The notes below the pieces were generated by a model. The model was not told the DNA's origin. It searched no databases and worked only from the letters and a program-made list of their open reading frames with translations. Positions 47,401-57,097 of a DNA stretch of 64,000 nt are shown here, piece after piece. The stretch lies in the NCBI GenBank assembly GCA_026122235.1, contig JAOCZM010000164.1:434001-498000 (forward strand). The letters are read 5' to 3'. Origin of the DNA: Vinca minor. Lineage: Eukaryota > Streptophyta > Magnoliopsida > Gentianales > Apocynaceae. Numbering within the stretch: the first letter of the stretch is position 1; each line of letters starts with the position of its first letter. Position numbers and translations under genes: made by a program.

Positions 47401-50400
47401 TATGTTATCTTTTCCCTTAATCCATTTCTCAACTTATTCTTGGAACCTTCTATAAATAAATAAAAATTGGTGTATTTGAATTATGTCTGATTTAATCTAA
47501 ATTGAAATTTAAGTTATTTTTAAATTGAGTATGTGAATGGGACCTTTTTTTTTTTTTTTTACGCCCGAAGGCGATTGGCCCCCGAAGGGAAAGAGCGGAG
47601 AGAACCCTAGATAGGGAGATTGTAGCATGCCCCATGCCTGGGGAGGGAATTTAGCCTCACAAGGAGGAGAATTTATTTGTCCACAAGGGGAGATACGGAA
47701 ATCGACCACGGGACCTTCATCCCGTGGCCGGTAGCCTTACCACTTGGGCTACCCGATTCCCATATGTGAATGGGACCTTAAGCATTAAATCATGGAAAAA
47801 TTGGTTTGAGTTTGAAACTAAGAATCTCATATTGAGACATAATCCAACCAAACCTAATCTACTCTCTTAACTCTTTTTTTTTATAAGTAGTTTCAAGAAT
47901 AATTAATTTTTTTATTTTTAAATATTTTCTGCAGATAACGTTTCAGCTAACAGTGAAGCAGCTTATGAGCTTTGATCCAAGTGAATGGACTGAAAACCTC
48001 ATGAAGGAATACGTGCTCGTCATGGAAGGCTTCTTTGCCGTTCCTTTCGCCCTCTTTTCCCCCACCTACCGCAGAGCCATTAAGGTACTTACAATTTATA
48101 CGTTGGTGGACTATTTGTAATAATATTTGTTAAAAAAATTTACAATAAAATATGAGTTTTTTTTTTCCCAAGTAAAAATGAGTTAGTCGGCTGTGACATT
48201 GCTCCCTCTTTGAATTGGGTCTCAGATGTCGGTCTTAAACTCACACTAAATTATAGATAATTTAATAGTACTATAAATTTTATTTTTTAGACTTAATACA
48301 AAAGCAATTTACATCAATTTAAATTTGAAAGCAAATTAAACTCAAATCAGATACAATTAAATTACACCGTATGCTTTTCCTATCGACAGCCGTGGACAAT
48401 AACAAACACCGTCACCAATATTTTCTGAAATGTCAATTTGGTTTGAAAAAAATTACATTTTGCTCCTTTAAATTTTCCAAAAATTGAATATATTATAGGT
48501 CTTGTTGAAAACCGCACATCAATTAGCTAGTAAGTTAATTTGTCATTTATAAGGTTTGGCAATTCTCCCCTCTTGAAATACCTTTTGAAATATTGAGTTA
48601 GACACAAGTCTATTTTTAACAGGTCTTATAATATTTATAAGTTCTGAATCACCCTTAGTGATGGGATATAAGAAAATATACTATTTTGTCTTCTTTTTTT
48701 TTTTAAGTTGTAATATTTCCTGTTATTTTGTGTTGGTGAAGGCTAGAACGAAGGTGGCGGACGCGTTGGGTTTGGTGGTGAGGGAGAGGAGGAAAGAGAG
48801 CGAGAGAGGAGAGAGAAAGAATGACATGTTGAGGGCTTTGTTTGACGAAGATGGTAACGGAGGAGGGTTTTCAGATGAGGAATTAGTTGACTTTTTGCTG
48901 TCTTTGCTGGTGGCTGGTTACGATACAACCTCTACCATTATGACTCTTGCCGTCAAATTCCTAACTGAGACTCCCAAGGCTTTGGCTCAGCTCAAGGTGC
49001 CTCCCCTATCCTCTTTCTTCTTTATTTACTATTAATTTCGTAATAATATAAGTCGTTTAATACATTTAATATAAATTAAAGAAGTAAAAAATAATATATT
49101 TTTTAATTAAATATCAATAATATTCTTTTAGATAGAATTTTTATACCACTAATTCTGAGTAAAAGAGTGATACTAATATTTTGAGTAACAAAATACTTTT
49201 TTTTTGCTTCATTAATTTCTGGTACATGTACTAAACTATTTATATTATCGAAGTACTACCATGATTCTTGTATTTATATTTTGGTCCCCCTACTTTTTTA
49301 TATTTTTATAAAATGACATTTCCTCGCTGTGTATAAGAATATGGAATAGCATTAATTCTTTATATTCTAAGTGTCCATTCAATAAAAATATTGGATCGGG
49401 TCTTAGCCTAAAATTTCTCTTAAGATTTCCGATTTCTGTTAGCGAGCGGGAAAGGACAAGTTACACTAATTAAAAAAAAAACCACTCTTATAATAAGTTA
49501 AACGTTATAAATAATTTGGGATGAAGATAATACGAAACATTAAGAGTAGTAACTATCTTGAAACTCTGCACGTACCATAACTTTCCCCGAGAATAGAGTG
49601 CCGCTGCAAGAATTTAGTGAAGGGATAGAGTAGAATAGAGTAGAGTAAGCGGGACGGCTCCTATGCTGAACCCCCAAAATTCCGTACGTGCGGAACTATC
49701 CTAGCCGTCGGATGAAATTTTGAACGGTCCAGATCTGGAGAGAGAAAAGTTGCGGCTGACAATAAAAAATAATAATAAAAAAATGTTATATAATGAAAGG
49801 GTACATATGTAATTTTACAAATAAATGATTGGGTTACCTAGGAGGAGAGAGAAAAGTTGCGTTCTCTAACGAAGAAAAGTTGCGTTCTCTAACATGTGTT
49901 CTTCGTTAGAGAACGCAACTTTTCTCTCTCCTTCTCGGGAACAAAAAGTAACACGCAACCGTCACATCGATTGGGTTCTCGAGGAGGAGAGAGAAAAGTT
50001 GCGGCTGAACAAAAACGCATGTTCTTCGTTAGAGAACACATTGTGTTCTCTAACGAAGAACATGCGTTTTTGTTCAGCCGCAACTTTTCTCTCTCCTCGG
50101 GAACAAAAAGTAACATGCAAAGTTTATCCCTAAAATACCCCTATTTTGATACAGCCGTTGGATCAAAAAGTATAAAATTCAACGGCTGGAATCGTGTCCC
50201 GCACCGTACGAATTTTGGCGTTTCCGCATAGGAGCCGCGACGGTAGAGTAAGATGTTGGTCAAAAGCAGCTTAATTAAAAGTACAGTTAAAAGTCAAAGG
50301 TATGTGCAAAAAGCATCACCGGACAACAACGACGGATGCTAGAAGAAGAACCGGACAAATTGATTGCATTCCTTCAATGTCTGCTCAATCTCTGCACGCC

Positions 50401-52351
50401 TAAGCCGTAGTTCTTGTCAGACTCATTTACAACTTTTTAATACGGCCATGAAATTATATGCGGCACCGTTCAATAAGTTGAATTGACAGTTAAATTTATC
50501 TAAATTTTGTTTGAGAATAAAGAATTATTTTTCATTAAAGCGGTAGTGTATATATATTTTGCATGTGCAGATAGAACATGTGTTATGCATTAGATTTGGA
50601 CATTAAGTCTTTAACAAAAAGTCAAGGAGATTTGCAGCTATTTTCTTTTCTGGTCCTTAGGAGCCTTTATTACAACCGGGGGTATAAAAGGCACTTACCT
50701 CTGTGTTTTATGTCGGACCGGCAGTTTCAGAAAAAGAATGCTCATTTCGAGGTTATTGTCTGTCTCGTAGTGGATTTTGAGGGAAAAGGCTTTGACTTTT
50801 TTTGCAGTTTTGGGATTCACATGTTTTGGAAAGAAGAATAAATATCTAGTAGTTGTATGGCGTTCTTGTTTTGAAAAGGTACACACAATTTCGGTCCATT
50901 TTTGGGGCCATAAACAATTCAATTTTTGGGAAATTCAATCATTTTTGTTCTAAAATCGAACTCTATCTAATTAGAATTATGTTTCTTTATCGGTAACTAG
51001 AATCCTGAATTTAATTGCTTAGAATTGAAAAGGATGACTCGCACAGTTGGCGTAACACTTTTTACTGAGAACAATAAGATTTGGAATCGACAATCATACC
51101 CCGGTAATTTTAAAAAGCTCTTACTGTTGGTTTTATGTCGTCGTGGTTTTTGGTCCATTTACATTTCAAGTTTTACCGATAGTTGAACAAATGTTAATGG
51201 TTCTAGCCAAGACCAGACGAAAATTCCTCACTTTAGCTTTAATATATTCTTTTCGGGAACGATTAATCTTTAATGAAACCCAAGAAAATATTTCAAACGA
51301 AAACTCGATACTTTTTCGGTCAAGCGTATTGCAAAAAATTCAATTATTGATTTGTCTTTATGTTTTATGCAGGAAGAACATGACGAGATCAGGGCGAGGA
51401 AAGGTGAATCAGAGGCTTTGCAGTGGGAAGACTACAAATCCATGCCTTTCACCCAATGTGTAAGTTCTTGGGATGTTTCAAGCTATTGAAAAATTAACAC
51501 AAGTACTATGATATCTAATTGAGCATAAATCTTATGGACATTACAGGTAATAAACGAAACTCTTCGTGTGGCTAACATAATCGGCGGTGTCTTTAGGCGA
51601 GCGATAACAGATGTCAATATTAAAGGTGAGAAACCCAATTGAAATTCTATTATGTTTTTAAATAAGATTAATATTATCATGAAATGCTTATGATATATTC
51701 TCTGTATCAAAGCAGGTTATACAATTCCAAAAGGATGGAAGATTTTTGCTTCACTCCGCGCTGTGCATCTAAACCAAGATCATTTTAAAGATGCTCGCTC
51801 TTTTAACCCGTGGAGGTGGCAGGTAACTAACCTTTCTTCGCGCGTATTTGGACTGTGAAACTCAATACAAATTCTTTGCTTTAGGTCTCAACAAAAATCC
51901 AGTCCGAACATATTTTTTGCAATAAGTTCTAAAATTTTGTGTCGAGAGAGCATATTAATACTTCATACTAAGACTTGATGATTATTGTCGTCGTCGTTGT
52001 TGTTGTAGACCCCAGGAGGAATGAGACCGGTAAATGTTTTCACGCCATTTGGCGGAGGCCCCAGGCGTTGCCCTGGATATGAGCTTGCCCGAGTTGGGAT
52101 CTCAGTTTTCCTCCATCGCATGGTTACGCGTTTTAGGTATATACATTAACAATCTTGGTTATAGATTTTTCTATAACTTCCCATCTGATTTGTGATCTAT
52201 AAACTCACTCTTTCGGTATGAATTTTGATAAAAAAACAGTTGGGTTCCTGCTGAAGAAGACAAGTTAATCTTCTTCCCAACTACAAGGACGCAGAAGCGA
52301 TATCCGATCCTTGTTCAACGAAGAACCGTATCAGAACCATCTATAGAATAG
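44414..52351 (+). CDS. CYP90A1: CYP90A1/CPD-type cytochrome P450, eight exons
   Basis: ER-anchored P450 of brassinosteroid synthesis; CPD/CYP90A1 is known as a C-3 oxidase of early brassinosteroid intermediates. Exons: 44414-44950, 47935-48084, 48742-48996, 51373-51459, 51547-51625, 51716-51822, 52009-52136, 52240-52351; 1455 nt, 484 aa, all GT/AG. Residues about 7-27 form the hydrophobic anchor, followed by an Arg run and LPPGNLGLPLIGE. Exon 3 holds the I-helix oxygen-binding motif AGYDTTST, exon 5 the ExxR motif ETLR, exon 6 FNPWRWQ and exon 7 the haem loop FGGGPRRCPG with its Cys. TENPEPFID, HKRMHLLTMSFANSSIIKDH and the FFPTTRTQKRYPI end mark the CYP90A group rather than CYP90B or CYP85. 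An in-frame ATG at 44261 would add 51 unlikely residues. Introns 1 and 3 are swollen by repeats. Confidence 0.95.
45317..45455. mobile_element. TTCTGATATGG-family MITE, copy 4, in CYP90A intron 1
   Basis: Left end TTTTGATATATACCAGGTTC, right end CATATCAGAA. Its right end is the start of the tandem array that follows. Confidence 0.5.
45420..46925. repeat. 155-bp tandem array in CYP90A intron 1
   Basis: The phrase TTAGTTCTGAATATTTAC recurs near 45482, 45699, 45853, 46009, 46535, 46691 and 46846. Uninterrupted spacing is 154-156 bp; some units carry a 62-bp partial duplication. Each unit contains CATGATTCAAGTGGAC and CATATCAGAACTATC, the right end of the preceding MITE. A Stowaway MITE (46030-46277) interrupts the array. 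Open frames here are by-products. Confidence 0.85.
46030..46277. mobile_element. Stowaway-type MITE in the CYP90A intron 1 array
   Basis: Ends CTCCCTTCATTCCCTATTAA and TTTAGGAATGGAGGGAG with TA flanks. Almost identical to 57772-58023. A short copy of its right end is repeated at about 46294-46305. Confidence 0.85.
47547..47762 (-). mobile_element. tRNA-derived SINE (family A), CYP90A intron 1
   Basis: T run at the left, then ACGCCCGAAGGCGATTGG, AACCCTAGATAGGGAG and GCATGCCCCATGCC blocks. The promoter end carries the complement of an AAGTGGTAAGGC-type A box. The 17-bp target duplication TATGTGAATGGGACCTT lies at 47530-47546 and 47763-47779. It is longer than its relatives, with extra DNA around 47650-47700. 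Confidence 0.88.
49650..50242. mobile_element. Foldback element with a 115-bp perfect palindrome, CYP90A intron 3
   Basis: Outer ends CGGGACGGCTCCTATGC (49650) and GCATAGGAGCCGCGACG (50242) are inverted. GTAGAGTAAG flanks at 49640-49649 and 50243-50252 (9-10 bp, Mutator-like size). Inside, 49984-50039 and 50043-50098 are exact 56-bp inverted repeats with a 3-nt loop. A second hairpin pairs about 49843-49873 with 49900-49931 using the same AGAGAAAAGTTGCG units. Small open frames here are palindrome artefacts. Confidence 0.8.
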
Positions 52352-52832
52352 AAGGCCAAATAATGCTTTCTACTGATTTTAGGATCCATAGCGGCAGTTG
52401 GCAAAATGTATTGAACTCAATAATGTTGAGAATATAGATTTTAGTGCATTCATAAACCATAAGAAAGTTCTGAGCTTGTGAAATTTAGTTGATTTATTGA
52501 TATTTATTTATTTGTATAGTGAATCTCTAGGTTGAATTTTGATCTTGGAGAGCAAGAATATTTCTGGAATAGCTTATACAAGATGAGATCTAACCGGTAT
52601 CCGTGTCCTTTTAGTGGTTCATGATTAATCCGATCCGTTTTTACGGTTAGATTCTTTTGGAGGCATAACTTTTCTAGTGTACCATGAAATTTCTTATGCG
52701 GATTTGAATAGAGATTTTCATCTCGAGTTTCTCAAGGTGAGTTATGTGTGAGAATAGTCTAAGAACAAAGTGAAAATTTTCATTAGGGTGTTTTTGTTTA
52801 TTGGAATTGGAATTTCATGAAACACGTTTAGT

Positions 52833-52867
<35 letters not shown>

Positions 52868-52925
52868 CTTGGATTGGATATTGAAGATACTTCTAGGTCA
52901 ATTATTTTTTTATATGGGCTAAATT
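52352..52925. other. CYP90A 3' flank
   Basis: Likely 3' UTR and spacer. A (CA)n(TA)n tract lies at 52832-52866. No gene seen. Confidence 0.4.
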
Positions 52926-52929
52926 ACTT

Positions 52930-53081
52930 TTTTTTTTGGAAGCCCGAAGTGCCTCACAAGAGGAGGATGATAGCCCTAGAAAGGGAAATTTAAAGCTTGC
53001 CCCATTTAAGGGGAGGGTATCGAACCTAAAACCTCATGGTTGTGGGCAGGCCTTTGCCCACTGAACTAAAGACTTGTGATT
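52930..53081 (-). mobile_element. tRNA-derived SINE (family A), minus strand
   Basis: T run, GCCTCACAAGAGGAGGATG, GCCCTAGAAAGGGA, GCTTGCCCCAT and the GGGTATCGAACC complement of a B box. The 10-bp target duplication TAAATTACTT lies at 52920-52929 and 53082-53091. Slightly shortened at the 3' part. Confidence 0.85.
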
Positions 53082-53091
53082 TAAATTACTT

Positions 53092-53577
53092 CTAGTTCAA
53101 TTCATAGACTAAAGTTGGAGAGTTATATCGTTAGTGCATATCCGACGGTTCAGATCGTCTGCGATATTTCATACTTCATTTACTTTGTCATTTCAATTAC
53201 GAAAAATTTCATTAATATAATCTAAACTAAAAATAAATTAATAAATTTTAAATATAAACGTGAAGTGATTAGAAAAATGTCAAATAAAGTGTCACAAAGT
53301 GAGGATCGTGTGTGATATCCCATGTACATCAGTAGGTTTTTTCAAGTCGTTTTATCTAAAGTTTATCTCTCTTTTCATCACTTTTTTATTTACAATTTTT
53401 TAAATTTAATTAAAATTGTTCTATTTTAACATTTATATTAAAACTCTGTTCATAGAGGCGGTCCAATCGACACTCTGTTCAAAAAGGTCGTCTACACACT
53501 CTAGTGGGTTTTGATACTGTTTTGAATTGAGACTATTGATTTGAATTTCGTAAAAGTAAAATTAGTTGTGAGGAGAA
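53092..53577. other. Intergenic DNA, nothing recognised
   Basis: AT-rich sequence with no coding family or clear repeat. Confidence 0.4.
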
Positions 53578-53587
53578 TTAAATTTTA

Positions 53588-54106
53588 GAGTTAATAGATA
53601 TTTATAGCACTAAACTATTTACGAATTTTTCTCTTTATAGTACTAAATTATTTTTTTATCTAAATATATCACTAAACTATTTACGTTTATCAAAAAATAT
53701 ACAACCACTCATTTTTTGGGTGTTTGCGTAGCGATGTCACGTGAGTTGCTTGAACATGAACAAAGGCGAAAAGGAAAAGAAATATTGGAAACGTCGGGCG
53801 ATAATTGCTTAATTTGTTGTTGCAAGGGCAAACGGTTCTGTCAAATTAAGCAGTTATGGCCCGACGTTTTCAATATTTCTTTTCCTTTTTGCCTTTGTTC
53901 ATATTCTGAAGCAACTCACGTGACATCGCTGGCCGGAAAACACCCAAAAAATTGGTGGTTGTATATTTTTTTTATAAACGTAAATAGTTTAGTGACATAT
54001 TTAGATAAACGTAAATAGTTTAGTGACATATTTAGATAAAAAAAATAGTTTAGTACTATAAAGAGAAATTCGTAAATAGTTTAGTGCTATAAATAGCTAT
54101 TAACTC
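53588..54106. mobile_element. Foldback element (519 bp) with 10-bp flanking repeats
   Basis: Almost the whole element pairs with itself. Outer ends are GAGTTAATAGATATTTATAG and its inverted partner; inner arms pair GTCACGTGAGTTGCTT and AAAAGAAATATTG with their partners. TTAAATTTTA flanks at 53578-53587 and 54107-54116. The right arm holds an extra tandem copy of a 29-bp AAACGTAAATAGTTTAGTG unit. The open frame at 53716-54018 lies inside the hairpin and has no known similarity. Confidence 0.75.
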
Positions 54107-54482
54107 TTAAATTTTAATATTTAGGCTTGAGTATAGGGTCAGATTTTTGGTGAATAAGTATAGGGTCAGATTTAGAATCTAGAGTTTGAGGGGTAAATTA
54201 TGTACTTAATTGTTTTTCGGGGGAGAGGGGCATATCTCATCATTCGCATAGTAAATGAGTGTCGATCTTCTATCACCTTGTTATTAAATAGAATTTTTTT
54301 TATCTTAGTCTCAGTGTCATAGCATGTCTCATTACCACTAAATAACCACGTGGCGCATTTTAAAATTAGGACAGGAGATGAGAAAAAAAAAATGCCAGTA
54401 ATATTATCTCAAACTTCTTATAGACAGGTCAGGAACACCAGCCAAGTATTTCCCTACAATTCCTTCACTTAGTAGATTGGTG

Positions 54483-55914
54483 TAGGGATGGCAATTTGAT
54501 CCGTGACCCGTCGATCCGCCCTGCCCCGACGTCTTTTGGGGCAGCCCTGCCCCGTAGAGAGAACGAGGCAGATCGGGGCATGGTATTTTTTTTCGCCCCG
54601 CCCAGCCCCCAGCCCAGCCCAGCGCCATAGCCCCAGGTTATATTATTACCCTAAACCTAATAATGCTCTTTAAACCCTCCCTCTTTCTCTCACTATTTTT
54701 CCCTACTCTTTCCTCTCTTCTTCTCCTTTCTTCAAGATTTAATATTTCAAGTTTTTTCTCACTCTATTGTTAGTACTACTTTGAAATGGAAGATTTAAAG
54801 TTTCGATTTTTCTCACTCAAGATTTAATAAAGTTTCGATTTTTTATTTATTTTTAGTACTACTTGCTGTTTTTTGAACCAAATGGAAGAAAAGGATTTGA
54901 TTTTTGTTTAGTTTTAGTACTACTTTGGTATTTTCTTGACAAATGGAAGACAAAGATTCAATTTTTTTTAAGTTTTAGTAGTACTTTGCTGTTTTTTGGC
55001 AAAATGGAAGACAGTTTTGATTTTTTGTTTATTTTTGGTGATACTTGCTGTTTTTTTTAACCAAATGGAAGAAAAAAGATTTGATTTTTGTTTAGTTTTA
55101 GTTCTACTTTGGTATTTTCTTGACAAATGGAAGACAAAGATTCAATTTTTTGTTTAGTTTTAGTGGTACTTTGCTGTTTTTTGGCAAAATGGAAGACAAT
55201 TTTGATTTTTTGTTTATTTTTGGTGCTACTTAATGTTTTTTGAACCAAATGGAAGAAAAAAGATTTGATTTTTGTTTAGTTTTATTACTACTTTGGTATT
55301 TTCTTGACAAATGGAAGACAAAGATTCAATTTTTTGTTTAGTTTTAGTAGTACTTTGCTGTTTTTTGGCAAAATGGAAGACAATTTTGATTTTTTGTTTA
55401 TTTTTGGTGCTACTTGATGTTTTTTGAACCAAATGGAAGAACAAAGATTTGATTTTTGTTTAGTTTTAGTACTACTTTGGTATTTTCTTGACCAAATGGA
55501 AGACAAAGATTCAACTGCTTTTGTTCTTGAATGATAATGAAAATGGTAATTGGATGCAAACTGTAATGAATTAAGGAAATTACTATAACTGATCCATACT
55601 ACTGAATTGATAATGATAATGGTCATTGTATGCAAACTGGATGAAAATGGTCAATGGATGCAACAATATGGACAAATCTTCTCTACCAAAACTGAATCTT
55701 ATTGCTGAATTGAGGAAATTACTAAAAAAAATAAAATAAATTAATGTAAAAATTAATGATTTTTTTTTTAAAAAAAAAATAGGATGGAGCGGGGCGGGGC
55801 ACGGGGCGCAATTTTCTGATCTGCGGCGGAGCGCGGGGCGGGGCAACAGATTAAGAGGGCGGGGCGGGGCTGGTATTTGAGATATCCGCCTCGATCTGTC
55901 CCATTGCATTCCTA
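54483..55914. mobile_element. Non-autonomous hAT element (1432 bp) with internal tandem repeats
   Basis: Ends TAGGGATGGCAATTTGATC and CCATTGCATTCCTA, a hAT-like inverted terminus. Perfect 8-bp target duplication GATTGGTG at 54475-54482 and 55915-55922. GC-rich subterminal blocks (about 54505-54625 and 55785-55870, GGGGCGGGGC-type) are inverted. In between, an array of about 184-bp units (starts near 54895, 55079, 55263, 55447), each three related 62-bp parts ending AAATGGAAGA. No transposase. Confidence 0.85.
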
Positions 55915-55922
55915 GATTGGTG

Positions 55923-56615
55923 GGATATATAGGATTGGACCACCGTTATCTGTTATCTTTTTAAGTTCCACCACTCTGTATTCATGCAAATATGATCTGT
56001 ACTTAGCACCAAAGAAGAAAAAAGAAATGTAAATATGTGGAAAGTCTGGCATAGGGCGGCCCTTATGGGTTAGACCCCAGACTCCTCTCACATAAATTTA
56101 AACAGGATTCACCTGTATGGTAAGTTCCGCAGGTACCCACAAGGTCCGTCACATAGGAAATTTTTCCGTAAATATGATCTGTAAATCGGGATGTCTATGA
56201 TTTTTTTGCTCGATTTCAAAATTGGTTCTCATGATGATAGAATCTTGAATTAATTTTGTTGAGTAATAATAATTGACCAATTTTTTTTGTTTAAAACTCT
56301 CAATGATTATTGATAATAATTTATGTACAAGTTGGAAGGAAAAAAAAATACTAATTATTATCAACAATTCTCCTACATATATTGGATTTTCTATATATTG
56401 TATTACTGAATGACTAGTTAGCGCCATTACAATAATATACAGGTACAAGTACAACCAGTAGCTTGGACTGTCCGATTACAAGATCTCCTTAGGATAACCT
56501 GAAAAAGACAAATTCAAGATTTAGTTATAACATTATTAAATACGAACAAAAAACAAAGATATTAAAAAAAGAGAAGAGAAAAATAACGTGACAGAGGTAG
56601 GTAGCTTGTTATATT
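55923..56615. other. Intergenic DNA
   Basis: No gene. On the minus strand a CTTTTTCAG acceptor-like site at about 56485-56495 precedes a few codons and a stop, which could be a stray last exon of the minus-strand membrane gene, but this is not supported by similarity. Confidence 0.3.
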
Positions 56616-56623
56616 CTCATCAT

Positions 56624-56859
56624 CAGGGACGAAGTCAGAAATTTGGTGTTGGAGGGCGAAACTGCAACATTATGTAGAACTACAGAGCTCGAGTGATAAA
56701 AAAACAGCAAAAAAAATTGTTGGGGCAATAAAAACGGCAAAAAAAAATTTTGGGTAGTCGAAACTGATAAATTTTTTCCAAAATACATATAAAATTTTGA
56801 TAAATAGTAATATTTTTAAAAATCTCGGCCCCCACTCCCACCCCCTGTCTTCGCCCCTG
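56624..56859. mobile_element. hAT-type MITE (CAGGGACGAAG family), copy 3
   Basis: Ends CAGGGACGAAGTCAGAAATT and TCTTCGCCCCTG. Flanks CTCATCAT (56616-56623) and GTCATCAT (56860-56867), an 8-bp duplication with one mismatch. The internal GCAAAAAAAATT block is partly duplicated. Confidence 0.87.
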
Positions 56860-57097
56860 GTCATCATTATAGGTAATATTATAGGTAATTAGCAGCCAAT
56901 GAGGTGGGTGCACATGGTCTATGATTTTCCATCTTTGATTAATTATTGTGTTTAGAATTGTTGTACGTACGTGATTAAAATTTATATGTAACTGGAAAAA
57001 AAAAATTGAATATTAGGGGAGAAAGAAATATTACCTGAAACCGGGTTCTGGAAAAATTGGTTTTGGCGGGAAAACTAGAAAAACAATTCAATAATCT

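Noticed and set aside
49889..50231. Overlapping open frames on both strands
   Set aside because: They arise from the perfect palindrome, so each strand repeats the other's reading.
53716..54018. 100-codon open frame starting MGVCVAMSRELL
   Set aside because: It lies wholly within a hairpin element and shows no domain, so I do not call it a gene.
55288..55909. Minus-strand open frames of 108-115 codons
   Set aside because: They are translations of the hAT element's tandem array and GC-rich end.
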